DNA of 64,000 nt, taken from assembly GCA_024579835.1 (NCBI GenBank), contig CP102060.1, positions 3,075,558-3,139,557 of the forward strand. The letters are read 5' to 3'. This DNA is from Clostridiaceae bacterium HFYG-1003 (GTDB lineage Bacteria; Bacillota; Clostridia; Clostridiales; Clostridiaceae). Both the position numbers and the translations under genes were made by a program. This document shows, piece after piece, positions 1 to 8,058 of the stretch (position 1 is the first letter of the stretch; every line of letters begins with the position of its first letter). Below the pieces are notes generated by a model. That model was not told the origin of the DNA. It did not search any database and worked only from the letters and a program-made list of their open reading frames with translations.

Positions 1-252
1 AAGGGAAATTTCAAAGAAACTGCAAATTTCTTTCATCTTTTCGACACCTTTGTTCAGTACGATGATAGTAGCTTCCCGAAGTTGACGGATTTTTTGCCGG
101 CAGTTGGGTCAGTTGCAGCTTTGACTTCCCTGATTTAGATGTTGAACATCTGTTTCGGATTAGCCGTAAACCACGGACTTATGATCCTGCAAGGATTGCA
201 AAGCCAGGTCATACTGTTTAATTTTTAGGAATGAGACGATACTATCCTGGAG
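1..252 (+). other. Left-edge sequence without an assignable gene
   Basis: Frame 1 is open from the window edge to a TAG at 136-138, so it could be the tail of a gene that starts outside the window. Another frame over about 120-225 reads FRISRKPRTYDPAR and then a stop, which has the flavour of a transposase relic. Neither reading is long enough to assign. The remainder is the leader of the next gene. Confidence 0.3.
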
Positions 253-261
253 GTGATAAAC

Positions 262-498
262 ATGAAAGACGATAAAGAATTCAGTTATGAGATCAGCGAA
301 ACCATCCAGGTACTGTCAAAAAATGCCAAAGGATGGACCAAGGAAGTAAATCTGGTGGCGTGGAATGGCAGACAGCCTAAGCTCGATTTGCGGGAATGGA
401 ACCATGGTGAAGGCAAGATGGGAAAAGGTGTGACGCTGACCGATGAGGAAGGAGAACTTCTGTACAAGGCGCTGAAAGAACGTTACGATAAGAAATAA
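262..498 (+). CDS. PC4/YdbC-like single-stranded nucleic acid binding protein
   Basis: The 78-residue product resembles the small PC4-like (YdbC) proteins of Firmicutes, which are transcription coactivator p15-type folds that bind single-stranded DNA. The visible support is the pattern of a short beta-rich segment (VNLVAWNGRQPKLDLREW, about residues 29-46), a glycine/lysine turn, and a C-terminal amphipathic helix (EEGELLYKALKERYDKK). The ATG at 262 is chosen because TGGAGGTGAT lies just upstream at 249-257; an in-frame GTG at 253 falls inside that ribosome binding site. The gene stands alone ahead of a DUF1232 gene. The family call rests on overall pattern, not on catalytic residues, so the precise role (nucleoid or repair factor) is inferred. 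Confidence 0.7.
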   Translation: MKDDKEFSYEISETIQVLSKNAKGWTKEVNLVAWNGRQPKLDLREWNHGEGKMGKGVTLTDEEGELLYKALKERYDKK

Positions 499-614
499 GA
501 ACGCCTGAGGGTGGAACTGACTCCAAGGATTCAAAATCAAAGATCCCGATCGAAGCCCGTTATTTCCAATCAGCCTGAGGCACTGAAGCAATCACAGTCG
601 AGTGAGGTGAACAT

Positions 615-1115
615 ATGCGAGTGAGTAAAGCCCGGTCAATAAAGATATTCAATGACATGATCGGTAAAGCAGAGGAGATCATCAAGAACCCGGATCGTTT
701 CAAGTCCATGCTGAAAGATGCCAGAGAAGTCATGGAAGGAAAAGGCAGCGGTCCCTTGCAGGATATCGCCAATCGCCTGAAGCTTCTCTGGATGATGCTT
801 AATGACTATCGGAAGGGGGAATACCGCAGGCTTCCGATTCGAACCGTATTGTCCATTGTTGGTGTTTTCCTGTATCTGATCTCACCGCTGGATGCCATTC
901 CGGATTTTATTCCCTGGTTTGGAATGATCGACGATGTGTTCATCGTTAATTTTGTGTGGAAGCAGCTGACTCAGGATCTGGAAGATTATCGAAACTGGCG
1001 ACTCTTAAAGTCAGACCAGCCACTGTCCGCGCCGGGATATGAGGTTCCTCAATCTTACATCAACGTGGAATTTGAAACGCTGGACGAGACGGATCATTCC
1101 GATCTGGGGGATTGA
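615..1115 (+). CDS. DUF1232 (YkvA-like) membrane-associated protein
   Basis: This 166-residue protein carries the DUF1232 signature: a hydrophobic helix (about residues 76-90) running into SPLDAIPDFIPWFG (90-103), then acidic residues and a second hydrophobic segment. That Pro-Leu-Asp...Pro-Asp pattern is the hallmark of the YkvA family, whose function is unknown. The first 60 residues form a basic, helical extension, and the C-terminus is acidic (DETDHSDLGD). The ATG at 615 follows a GTGAGGTGA ribosome binding site. A long hairpin follows the stop codon, so the gene probably forms its own unit or ends a short one with the PC4-like gene. Its function cannot be named. Confidence 0.8.
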   Translation: MRVSKARSIKIFNDMIGKAEEIIKNPDRFKSMLKDAREVMEGKGSGPLQDIANRLKLLWMMLNDYRKGEYRRLPIRTVLSIVGVFLYLISPLDAIPDFIPWFGMIDDVFIVNFVWKQLTQDLEDYRNWRLLKSDQPLSAPGYEVPQSYINVEFETLDETDHSDLGD

Positions 1116-1147
1116 TTCCATTTCCTCCAGGGTTGAAATGCCAATAG

Positions 1148-1192
1148 AACTTCAGACGACAGAAGAGATGTCTGCAGTCTGAAGTTCCTTTC
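1148..1192 (+). terminator. Hairpin terminator after the DUF1232 gene
   Basis: AACTTCAGAC (1148-1157) pairs with GTCTGAAGTT (1177-1186), and an inner CAGA/TCTG stem adds to it. CCTTTCTT follows. The T-run is broken, so termination is probable but not certain. Confidence 0.6.
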
Positions 1193-1234
1193 TTATCTCA
1201 CAGGACTTCAAGTAAAAGAAATGATGGACTCACA

Positions 1235-1320
1235 GGGAACGGGAACGGGAACGGGAACGGGAACAGGAACAGAGAACAGGAACAGAGAACAGGAACACGA
1301 ATAGGGACTGGAACAGGGAA
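1235..1320. repeat. GGGAAC hexamer tandem repeat and degenerate continuation
   Basis: Five perfect consecutive GGGAAC hexamers occupy 1235-1264. They decay into AGGAAC and AGAGAACAGGAAC units up to about 1320. The array is intergenic. An antisense frame through it would encode a Val-Pro repeat, but that frame runs into the tRNA and is not a credible gene. Confidence 0.85.
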
Positions 1321-1480
1321 CAGGTTTTTGATTCAGGCAAGCGGACTCACATCTGAGAATGAACTTCTCGGGGATTGAGGGGATCAGAGACAGGATGGGA
1401 GATTGGTAGGGACTTGATAACTTCTGGCGGGGGAGAGGATATACCATGCCAGGGATCTGGGAAGAAATTTTGAGAAAGCA

Positions 1481-1510
1481 TTGACACCGGGTCGGGATTT
1501 CAAGTATAAT
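1481..1510 (+). promoter_or_regulatory. Sigma-A promoter for tRNA-Ser and SRP RNA
   Basis: A consensus -35 TTGACA (1481-1486) and -10 TATAAT (1505-1510) are separated by 18 bp. They lie 34 bp before the tRNA-Ser gene and should drive the tRNA and the SRP RNA behind it. Confidence 0.8.
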
Positions 1511-1543
1511 TTCTTTGTTGTCCATTTGGGATAACGTAAATAC

Positions 1544-1633
1544 GGAGAGGTGTCCGAGTGGCCGAAGGAGCACGCCTGGAAAGTGTGTATAGGGGAAACT
1601 CTATCATGGGTTCAAATCCCATCCTCTCCGCCA
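1544..1633 (+). tRNA. tRNA-Ser (GGA anticodon)
   Basis: The acceptor GGAGAGG (1544-1550) pairs with CCTCTCC (1623-1629), with discriminator G and an encoded CCA. The anticodon loop CTGGAAA gives GGA. The long variable arm expected of tRNA-Ser is present between the anticodon and T arms. Confidence 0.96.
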
Positions 1634-1635
1634 TA

Positions 1636-1897
1636 ACCGTGCTAGATGGGGAACCAGCGATGCCCTGTAACCTGCGATCGCTACAGCAGGGTCGAATTCC
1701 CGGCAGAGGCCGTATGATTTATGCTGCACTCAGGAAGTGGTGTTGAGATCTTGGTCCCACGCAACATATGCCGGTGAACCTCGTCAGGACCGGAAGGTAG
1801 CAGCGATAAATCGGAATGTTATGTGTGCCGTGGCAAACCTGGGTTGAGCTAACCCTGGGCGACAATGAATCGTATTGGTCGAAGCCGGGTGCACGGT
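1636..1897 (+). ncRNA. ffs: Signal recognition particle RNA, large Bacillus/Clostridium type
   Basis: This is the RNA scaffold of the signal recognition particle that binds Ffh. The 5' segment ACCGTGCTAGATGGGG and the 3' GGTGCACGGT pair to close the Alu domain. The conserved S-domain core is visible at about 1774-1810 (GTCAGGACCGGAAGGTAGCAGC), which is the GGAA tetraloop and asymmetric loop bound by Ffh. At about 260 nt it is the large form that keeps an Alu domain, as in Bacillus and many clostridia, and not the 4.5S form. The ends are estimated from the closing stem. It is co-located with tRNA-Ser and dnaX. Confidence 0.95.
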
Positions 1898-1910
1898 GTT
1901 CCCTATATAA

Positions 1911-1940
1911 AAAAAGTCACTGTTTCAGTGGCTTTTTTTA
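1911..1940 (+). terminator. Rho-independent terminator of the SRP RNA
   Basis: AAGTCACTG (1914-1922) pairs with CAGTGGCTT (1926-1934), with one G-U pair, and is followed by seven T residues. Confidence 0.9.
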
Positions 1941-2011
1941 TTTTCCGGAAGGAAGAGCATAAGCCGGGAACAGTTCCTGTATAATAGAAGAAGAGCAAGG
2001 AGGGATTGGAT

Positions 2012-3640
2012 TTGGCCTATACCGCACTGTATCGTGAACTGAGACCGAAAGTATTTTCAGATGTCATCGGTCAGGAACATATCACTACGACTCTGAAAAA
2101 TGAAATCATCGCCGGGCGGGTCGCCCATGCCTATTTGTTTTCCGGAACCCGGGGAACGGGCAAAACCACCTGCGCAAAAATCCTTTCAAAAGCATTAAAC
2201 TGTCTGAACCTTGAAGGCGGAGAGCCCTGCAACCATTGTGAGAACTGTCTCCGGATTGATTCCGGCCTGTCATTGGACGTTGTGGAACAGGATGCAGCAA
2301 CCAATAATAAGGTGGATGATATCCGCGATCTCATCGATGAGGTGCAGTATCCGCCGCAGGAAGGGAAGTACAAAGTCTATATCCTGGATGAGGCCCATAT
2401 GCTGACGATGGGTGCCGTCAACGCGTTCCTGAAGACGCTGGAGGAACCGCCGGACAATACGGTATTTATTCTGGCCACGACGGATCCGCAGAAGCTTCCG
2501 ATCACGATTTTGTCCCGCTGTCAGCGGTTTGAATTTCGGCGCATCAAAGCATCGGACATCGAAGAGCGTCTGCGCCAGATCGTCGATGAAAAAGGGATCC
2601 TGGCAGACAATAAAAGTCTGGCGCTGATTGCCCGGGTATCGGAAGGGGCAATGCGAGACGCGTTGTCGATTTTGGATCAGAGCATTTCCATGGGGCATGG
2701 GAAAGTGGATTACGGAATCGTCATCGGTATGCTGGGACTCATGGGGAAAGCCAGGATCTTTGAACTGACCGATGTCATCCTGAAAAAAGACATCGAGAAG
2801 GCTCTGATGGTTTTGGATACCATGACCGACAGTGGCAAAGACCCGTATTTTATAACCCGAGACTTACTGGAACACTTCCGCAATATGCTCATCACCAAAG
2901 TCATCCGGAATAATCCGGACGAACTGGTGGAGGCCGCGCAGGAAGACCTGGAGCGATACAAGGAGCAGGCGCTGATGATACGGGATCAGGAAATCATCAA
3001 GGTCATCCGCATCCTGCAGACCGCGGAAGAACAGAGCAAGCGGAGCTCCCAGGGACGAATCTACCTGGAGCTCGCCCTGATTAAGATCTGCAACGGCGAA
3101 ATGGACTACGGCATGGATTCACTGCTGTCCCGCCTGAATCATCTGGAGGAAAAGCTCAAGGAGGGACTGGAAGCCGGACTGGCTTCGCCGGCAGCGCGGG
3201 CCAAGCCTGAAGCGGCCGTCGAGCGTCAGAGAACTCCCCGTCCGGAGCCGGCCAAGAGCGAACCGGAACGGACCGCCATTATGGAAAATCCCGAATCCAA
3301 GCTGACTCTGCAGACTGTGCGCAGTGCCTGGAATGAAGTCGATGAAGCTCTTCGAGCCAAACGCCAGATGGTGATCCGGGCTTCCCTGTTCGAAGGGGAG
3401 ATCGCTTCGGTCAAAAATGGAGTGATCACGTTGGTATTCCCGGAGAAATACAGTCATAACAAGAAACGGCTGGAAAAGAACGAGTTTCGGCTTGTACTGG
3501 AAGATACGATTTCCATGATTCTGGGCGAAAAGATCCAGCTGGATTTGAAAGTGAAATCCGAAGGCGGCCTCGCCAGCCAAAGGCCCCTGGAGGAGATCAT
3601 TCGGGAGCAGGAATTGACGGACATTGATATTATCCCGTAG
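2012..3640 (+). CDS. dnaX: DNA polymerase III subunit gamma/tau
   Basis: The product is the clamp-loader motor of the replicative polymerase, an AAA+ ATPase that opens and loads the beta clamp. Visible motifs are the N-terminal [14 protein letters not shown], Walker A GTRGTGKT (residues 45-52), a four-Cys zinc module (C64, C73, C76, C79), Walker B with DEAH (126-129) and the sensor segment [13 protein letters not shown] Pro/Ala/Glu-rich linker around residues 390-425 leads to a tau-like C-terminal domain. I choose TTG at 2012 because AAGGAGGG ends at 2004, giving a 7-nt gap; the in-frame TTG at 2006 is too close. Order with SRP RNA, ybaB and recR is the usual one in Firmicutes. No correctly phased slippery site for a shorter gamma form was seen. 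Confidence 0.97.
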   Translation: MAYTALYRELRPKVFSDVIGQEHITTTLKNEIIAGRVAHAYLFSGTRGTGKTTCAKILSKALNCLNLEGGEPCNHCENCLRIDSGLSLDVVEQDAATNNKVDDIRDLIDEVQYPPQEGKYKVYILDEAHMLTMGAVNAFLKTLEEPPDNTVFILATTDPQKLPITILSRCQRFEFRRIKASDIEERLRQIVDEKGILADNKSLALIARVSEGAMRDALSILDQSISMGHGKVDYGIVIGMLGLMGKARIFELTDVILKKDIEKALMVLDTMTDSGKDPYFITRDLLEHFRNMLITKVIRNNPDELVEAAQEDLERYKEQALMIRDQEIIKVIRILQTAEEQSKRSSQGRIYLELALIKICNGEMDYGMDSLLSRLNHLEEKLKEGLEAGLASPAARAKPEAAVERQRTPRPEPAKSEPERTAIMENPESKLTLQTVRSAWNEVDEALRAKRQMVIRASLFEGEIASVKNGVITLVFPEKYSHNKKRLEKNEFRLVLEDTISMILGEKIQLDLKVKSEGGLASQRPLEEIIREQELTDIDIIP

Positions 3641-3648
3641 CCTTATGC

Positions 3649-3654
3649 TATAAT
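3649..3654 (+). promoter_or_regulatory. Extended -10 promoter ahead of ybaB-recR
   Basis: TGCTATAAT has a TG one base before a consensus TATAAT at 3649-3654, right after the dnaX stop. A weak TTGATA at 3624-3629 is 19 bp upstream. It suggests that ybaB and recR can be transcribed independently of dnaX. Confidence 0.55.
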
Positions 3655-3687
3655 TTAGAAAGATTAGTTCAACGGAGGAATGGAAAA

Positions 3688-4029
3688 ATGGCCAAATTTG
3701 GCGGTGGTTTCCCGGGTGGCGGAAACATGAATAATCTGCTGAAGCAGGTGCAAAAAGCACAGAAGCAGATGGAAGAAAAGCAGAAAGAACTGGAAAGCAA
3801 GAATTATGAAGGATCTGCCGGCGGCAACGCGGTGAAAGCGGTTGTGACCGGAAAAAAAGAACTGGTTTCGGTGACCCTGAATCAGTCAGTGGTTGATCCG
3901 GATGATATTGAGATGCTGCAGGATCTGATTGTTCTGGCAGTAAACGGAGCGATCAAGCAGGCGGAAGAGGAAGCGGCCAATCTGATGAGTGAATTGACCG
4001 GAGGCATGAACATTCCCGGAATGTTTTAA
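3688..4029 (+). CDS. ybaB: YbaB/EbfC-family nucleoid-associated protein
   Basis: A 113-residue YbaB/EbfC protein, a small dimeric DNA-binding protein that coats the nucleoid. It shows the family layout: a Gly/Phe-rich N-terminus, a long coiled helix rich in Lys/Gln/Glu (about residues 12-40), then a beta region with the conserved turn [20 protein letters not shown] and a C-terminal helix. An AACGGAGGAATGG ribosome binding site precedes the ATG. The stop codon is two bases before the recR ATG, so the two genes are translationally close, the standard dnaX-ybaB-recR arrangement. Confidence 0.93.
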   Translation: MAKFGGGFPGGGNMNNLLKQVQKAQKQMEEKQKELESKNYEGSAGGNAVKAVVTGKKELVSVTLNQSVVDPDDIEMLQDLIVLAVNGAIKQAEEEAANLMSELTGGMNIPGMF

Positions 4030-4031
4030 TC

Positions 4032-4628
4032 ATGGATTTTTACCCAGCAGCGATTGAGAAACTCATCGATGAGTTTGCCAAGCTCCCCGGAATCGGCTAT
4101 AAAACCGCGCAGCGCCTGACTCTGCATGTACTGAATCTGCCGCAGGAGGAAGTCACTCAGTTTGCCGAAGCGCTGATTAAAGCCCGAGGCACCCTGAAAT
4201 TCTGTTCCGTCTGCGGTAATTTCACGGAGAAGGATCCCTGTGCCGTCTGTTCCAACCCGAGCCGGGATCATCACACAATCTGCGTCGTGGAACAGCCCAA
4301 AGACATCATGAGCATCGAAAAGATCAGGGATTACAACGGCGTGTACCATGTATTGCATGGCAACATTTCCCCGATGCAGGGCAGAGGTCCTCAGGACATC
4401 CGGATCAAGGAACTGGTTGCCCGGATGGACCGAGCCGTTGAGGAAGTCATTGTAGCCACCAATCCCACCATTGAGGGAGAGGCAACCGCGATGTATATTT
4501 CCCGGGTGCTGCACCCGCTGGAGATCAAGGTAACCCGCATCGCATCCGGTATGCCGGTTGGCGGAGACCTGGACTATGCCGATGAAGTAACGCTATCAAA
4601 GGCCATGGAAGGCCGAAAAGAGATTTAA
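4032..4628 (+). CDS. recR: Recombination mediator protein RecR
   Basis: RecR works with RecO (and RecF) to load RecA on gapped DNA. The 198-residue length is typical. Visible parts are the N-terminal helix-hairpin-helix ([12 protein letters not shown], about residues 18-29), a four-Cys zinc finger (C58, C61, C70, C73), and a Toprim domain from about residue 81 with [10 protein letters not shown] and the [10 protein letters not shown] segment. It follows ybaB by two bases and lies 12 bp before ridA, so all belong to one probable operon. Nothing is unusual. Confidence 0.97.
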   Translation: MDFYPAAIEKLIDEFAKLPGIGYKTAQRLTLHVLNLPQEEVTQFAEALIKARGTLKFCSVCGNFTEKDPCAVCSNPSRDHHTICVVEQPKDIMSIEKIRDYNGVYHVLHGNISPMQGRGPQDIRIKELVARMDRAVEEVIVATNPTIEGEATAMYISRVLHPLEIKVTRIASGMPVGGDLDYADEVTLSKAMEGRKEI

Positions 4629-4640
4629 AGGAGTACTGAA

Positions 4641-5012
4641 ATGAAAAAGAAAGCAATTTTAGTAGACAATGCCCCGGCAGCCGTAGGACCGTATTCCCAT
4701 GCCAATGTAATTGGTGACCTGGTGTTTGTCTCCGGACAGCTGCCCATGAAGGACGGCGTTATGCAGGAAAACATTCCTGACGGAACCAGAGCCTGCCTGA
4801 CCAATGTGAAGAACATTCTGGAAGGGGCCGGTTCCTCCATGGAACAGTGTGTCAAAGTCACCGTCTTCTTAAGAGATATGAACGATTTTGCTGCGATGAA
4901 CGAAGTCTATGCGGAATTCTTTACCGAGAATCAGCCAGCCCGCTCCTGTTTCGCTGTGGCCGGTCTGCCGAAGGACGCCCGCATCGAAATTGAAGCGATT
5001 GCCCATATTTAA
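4641..5012 (+). CDS. ridA: RidA family reactive enamine/imine deaminase
   Basis: RidA hydrolyses reactive enamine/imine intermediates made by PLP enzymes such as threonine dehydratase, protecting the cell from 2-aminoacrylate. The 123-residue protein has the family patterns GPYSHANVIGDLVFVSGQ near the N-terminus, NVKNILEGAGSS in the middle and the PARSCFAVAGLP segment that carries the substrate-carboxylate-binding Arg. The ending EIEAIAHI is also typical. AAAGGAGT sits before the ATG. It is the last gene before a strong terminator and probably cotranscribed with recR. Confidence 0.94.
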   Translation: MKKKAILVDNAPAAVGPYSHANVIGDLVFVSGQLPMKDGVMQENIPDGTRACLTNVKNILEGAGSSMEQCVKVTVFLRDMNDFAAMNEVYAEFFTENQPARSCFAVAGLPKDARIEIEAIAHI

Positions 5013-5026
5013 CTAATATTTCACAA

Positions 5027-5058
5027 AGAACCGTGCGATTTTCGCACGGTTCTTTTTT
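5027..5058 (+). terminator. Rho-independent terminator after ridA
   Basis: AGAACCGTGCGA pairs with TCGCACGGTTCT around a TTT(T) loop, followed by a run of T residues. Confidence 0.93.
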
Positions 5059-5405
5059 AGTTGGTTTGACAGAGCACGAGGACTTTGATTTTGAATTAGG
5101 CAAAATGAAACGAATCGGAAGGGATAGTTTACGTAAGTTTCGTGATAAGTTACGTTCAGCCTCTTGAAGGATAAGCATCAGTTTAGGATGAAAAGTCCTG
5201 GATTTTGGATGTTGATTATCAATGTTCTCATTTGACATAAATGACATTAAAATGGGATAAATAATGAACGGAATAACACTAAGTGGACGGAATAACTTAA
5301 TTTCATCAATTTCCATTTGCATTTACTCGAAAAATGTTAAAACAAGAATCAGTGTGAATATAATGAATGTAACCAACGGAATTATTTTCAAAAGTGAGGT
5401 GCAGT
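5059..5405 (+). promoter_or_regulatory. Leader region of the SNF transporter
   Basis: No convincing gene is seen here. Candidate promoters are TTGACA (5232-5237) with GATAAA 18 bp downstream, and a TATAAT at 5359-5364 closer to the gene with no good -35. Both are weaker than the other promoters in the window. Confidence 0.4.
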
Positions 5406-6770
5406 ATGGAAAACAATTCAAGAGGCGCGTGGGGGTCGAGATTCGGCTTCATTATGGCGTCGGCAGGATCAGCCATTGGATTAGGCAATCTGTGGAAATT
5501 CCCTTATCTGGCCGGAGCCAACGGCGGCGGCGCATTTGTTCTGGTGTATCTTGGAATCGTAATCTTATTAGGTTTTACTATGATGCTGGGCGAACTTTCC
5601 ATCGGCCGGGCAACCAAACTCAATCAGTATGGCGCTTATAAGAAGATCAATCCGAAATTTGGGTTTATCGGAGGAATTGGCATACTGACTGGATTCCTTA
5701 TTCTGTCTTTCTACTCCGTCGTAGGCGGCTGGGTCATCAAGTACATCTTCCAGTACATCATGGGAGGAGTTCAGCAGGCGGATAAGATGGGATACTTCGT
5801 ATCATTCATCACGAACCCCTATGAACCACTGATCTGGCACGGACTGTTCATGGCAGCTACTCTGTTCATCGTTTTGGGCGGCGTATCCGGCGGTATTGAG
5901 AAAGCATCCAAAATCATGATGCCCCTGTTATTCCTGTTCCTTATCATCATCGCGATTCGGTCCTTAACGTTGCCCGGCGCTATGGAAGGGTTAAAATACT
6001 TCCTGATCCCCAACTGGAGCAAATTCAATCTGGATGTTCTGGTGAAGGCGATGGGCCAGGTTTTCTTCTCCCTGTCGCTTGGCATGGGTACACTGGTTAC
6101 CTACGGCTCCTACCTGGAAGGCCATGAAGACCTGCCCAGCAATGCGCTGACCATTCCAGCCCTTGATACCATGGCAGCTCTGCTGGCCGGTATCGCGATT
6201 ATGCCCGCAGTTTTCGCCTTCAATCAGGAGCCGGGCGCAGGCCCTGGTCTGATGTTTGGCACTTTGCCCAATATTTTTGCCAGCATGCCTCTGGGCAATC
6301 TCTTTGGCCTGATGTTCTTTGTACTGGTATTCTTCGCCGCTTTAACCTCGGCAATTTCACTCCTGGAGGTTCCGGTATCCTGGGCAATGGATTCCCTGAA
6401 GTGGTCCAGAACCAAAGCGGTATGGATTTTTGCAGGACTGTGCTTCGTGATCGGGATCGGTGCTTCCCTGTCCAACGGACCCTGGGAACAGAAATTTTAT
6501 TTCTTCAGCAAAGACGGACAGAACTTCTTTGATGTCCTGGACTACCTGACCAGCAACATCCTGCTCCCTCTGGGTGGAGTGTTCATGTCCCTGTTCATCA
6601 CCTTTGTCTGGGGCTATGACAATGCCTTCAAGGAAATCAAAATTGGTTCCAAGAATAATTTCGCCATCGGCGGATTCTGGAAAATGTCCATGATGGTCGG
6701 TGTTCCTCTGATGATGGCGATGGTCTTCCTGCAGCAGACCGGAGTCTTGGCCAAGCTGATCGGCCAGTAA
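5406..6770 (+). CDS. Sodium:neurotransmitter symporter (SNF/NSS) family amino acid transporter
   Basis: A 454-residue LeuT-fold transporter that should couple sodium entry to uptake of an amino acid or related amine. The N-terminal signature GSAIGLGNLWKFPYLAGANGGGAF (split across the unwound helix 1 and helix 2) is clear, and about eleven to twelve hydrophobic segments follow, including FFAALTSAISLLEVP. The ATG at 5406 is used because GTGAGGTG lies 5 nt upstream; the in-frame GTG at 5394 is part of that site. It is a single gene ending in a strong terminator. The substrate cannot be read from the sequence; bacterial relatives include tryptophan, tyrosine and methionine transporters. Confidence 0.93.
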   Translation: MENNSRGAWGSRFGFIMASAGSAIGLGNLWKFPYLAGANGGGAFVLVYLGIVILLGFTMMLGELSIGRATKLNQYGAYKKINPKFGFIGGIGILTGFLILSFYSVVGGWVIKYIFQYIMGGVQQADKMGYFVSFITNPYEPLIWHGLFMAATLFIVLGGVSGGIEKASKIMMPLLFLFLIIIAIRSLTLPGAMEGLKYFLIPNWSKFNLDVLVKAMGQVFFSLSLGMGTLVTYGSYLEGHEDLPSNALTIPALDTMAALLAGIAIMPAVFAFNQEPGAGPGLMFGTLPNIFASMPLGNLFGLMFFVLVFFAALTSAISLLEVPVSWAMDSLKWSRTKAVWIFAGLCFVIGIGASLSNGPWEQKFYFFSKDGQNFFDVLDYLTSNILLPLGGVFMSLFITFVWGYDNAFKEIKIGSKNNFAIGGFWKMSMMVGVPLMMAMVFLQQTGVLAKLIGQ

Positions 6771-6805
6771 TTCTCGGTCCGAATGGTTCTTTATGAACGG
6801 AAAAT

Positions 6806-6835
6806 GGCACCTGACTAATGTCAGGTGCCTTTATT
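6806..6835 (+). terminator. Rho-independent terminator after the SNF transporter
   Basis: GGCACCTGAC (6806-6815) and GTCAGGTGCC (6820-6829) form a perfect 10-bp stem with a TAAT loop, then TTTATT. Confidence 0.92.
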
Positions 6836-7134
6836 AACCCTTCATAAGGAGAAGTCGAACAGACTTCATCACCGAATCCTGGGGTCGAAGGTCATAAGTA
6901 CCGGAGAACTGTGTGTGTGAATTTTTGCCTGGTGGAGCAGTTCGTATGCATCAGAAATCGGGTTGGCATGGAAACCGGTGGGAAATGGCAGGCGATCAAT
7001 GATTCCGCCGAATTAAAACAGGCCAATTTCTGCTTGGCGGAGCTGGGAAATTGGTAGTTAAATTTTATCATATTATTCCTGCAGAGCCTGTGGAATGCAA
7101 GATTATCAGACGGTAAAGGATTTTTAAAATCGAA

Positions 7135-7148
7135 TGTATAATTATACA
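7135..7148. promoter_or_regulatory. ArgR-like operator 1 (perfect palindrome)
   Basis: TGTATAATTATACA is a perfect 14-bp palindrome of the ARG-box type. It lies 8 bp upstream of the -35 of the amino acid ABC transporter promoter. A near copy (12 of 14) lies at 7218-7231, 83 bp downstream, about eight helical turns away. ArgR binding is inferred from resemblance and context. Confidence 0.5.
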
Positions 7149-7156
7149 GGAATTTG

Positions 7157-7185
7157 TTGAATTTATGGAATTTTAACTTTATAAT
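7157..7185 (+). promoter_or_regulatory. Promoter of the amino acid ABC transporter operon
   Basis: TTGAAT (7157-7162) and TATAAT (7180-7185) are spaced by 17 bp, with the start site predicted near 7192. The two ArgR-like boxes flank it. Confidence 0.65.
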
Positions 7186-7217
7186 CTGACATTGAACCTT
7201 ATAATAGGTTATAGACT

Positions 7218-7231
7218 AGCATAATTATACA
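7218..7231. promoter_or_regulatory. ArgR-like operator 2
   Basis: AGCATAATTATACA matches the upstream palindrome at 12 of 14 positions. It lies in the untranslated leader just before the ribosome binding site, where a bound repressor would block transcription or, with the first box, form a loop. Confidence 0.4.
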
Positions 7232-7244
7232 AGAGGTGAGTGAA

Positions 7245-8042
7245 TTGAAAAAAGTATTAAAAACAGCATCCCTGATCATCGCGTCCACTATGGTCCTGGC
7301 AAGTCTTTCTGCCTGCTCACCCGCTGCAGCCGGAGACCGGCTCGATGCGGTAAAGAAGGCCGGTAAACTCCGGGTTGGTACAGAGACGACCTACCCCCCG
7401 ATGGAATTTACCAATGATAAACAGGAAATCGTCGGGTTTGACATGGACATGATGCGGCACATCGCCGAAAAAATGGGCGTCACGCTGGAAATTGTGACCA
7501 CAGAATTTGCCGGAATCACCGAAGGTCTGGCCGCTAACCGGTTTGATACCATCGCTGCTACCATGAATATTACAGAAGCCCGGAAAAAGAGCGTTCTGTT
7601 CAGTGAACCATATATCCCTGCTGTCGGACTGTCCATCATCGTTTCGCCGGACAACCAGGACATTAAGGGCTTTGCGGATCTGGCCGGCAAGAAGCTGGGA
7701 ATTCAGCAGGGTTCAACCACTGAGGACTGGACCACAACCCGGACCGATCTGGGCGGCGTACAGAAATACAAACTGGTGGCCGAAGCGCTCCTGGATCTTT
7801 CCGCAGGCCGAGTGGATGCCGTTGTCACCGATAACGTAGTCGGCGCATACTATATGAAAACAGATGCTACAAACTATGTCATGCTGGATGAGCTTATGGA
7901 AGCCGGTCCGGTCGGGATTGCCATCCCATTGGACTCTCCCAAGCTGAAAGCCGAGATCGATAAAATTCTGGCTGAGATGGTGACGGATGGAACCATGGCT
8001 CAGCTTTCAGAAAAATGGTTCGGCATGGATATCTTCAAGTAG
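7245..8042 (+). CDS. Polar amino acid ABC transporter, substrate-binding lipoprotein
   Basis: A 265-residue family-3 (PAAT) solute-binding protein anchored as a lipoprotein. The signal peptide ends in a lipobox, LASLSACS, with the Cys as the lipidated residue. The binding-fold motifs are LRVGTETTYPPMEF, VGFDMDMMRHIAEKMG, FDTIAATMNITEARKK and GVQQGSTTEDW-like GIQQGSTTEDW. TTG at 7245 is chosen because AAGAGGTGA (7231-7239) is the ribosome binding site; a GTG at 7236 would fall inside it. It is followed by the permease (17 bp) and the ATPase (10 bp), so all three parts of one importer are present. The substrate is probably a basic or polar amino acid, an inference supported by the ArgR-like boxes. 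Confidence 0.93.
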   Translation: MKKVLKTASLIIASTMVLASLSACSPAAAGDRLDAVKKAGKLRVGTETTYPPMEFTNDKQEIVGFDMDMMRHIAEKMGVTLEIVTTEFAGITEGLAANRFDTIAATMNITEARKKSVLFSEPYIPAVGLSIIVSPDNQDIKGFADLAGKKLGIQQGSTTEDWTTTRTDLGGVQKYKLVAEALLDLSAGRVDAVVTDNVVGAYYMKTDATNYVMLDELMEAGPVGIAIPLDSPKLKAEIDKILAEMVTDGTMAQLSEKWFGMDIFK

Positions 8043-8058
8043 AAAATAGGAGGAAACA

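Noticed and set aside
1208-1573. Minus-strand frame coding Val-Pro repeats
   Set aside because: It is created by the GGGAAC repeat, overlaps tRNA-Ser and has no ribosome binding site.
2779-2790. AAAAAAG in dnaX as a programmed -1 frameshift site
   Set aside because: It is read AAA AAA G in frame, not A AAA AAG, so the E. coli-type slip is not in phase, and it lies within the conserved clamp-loader region.
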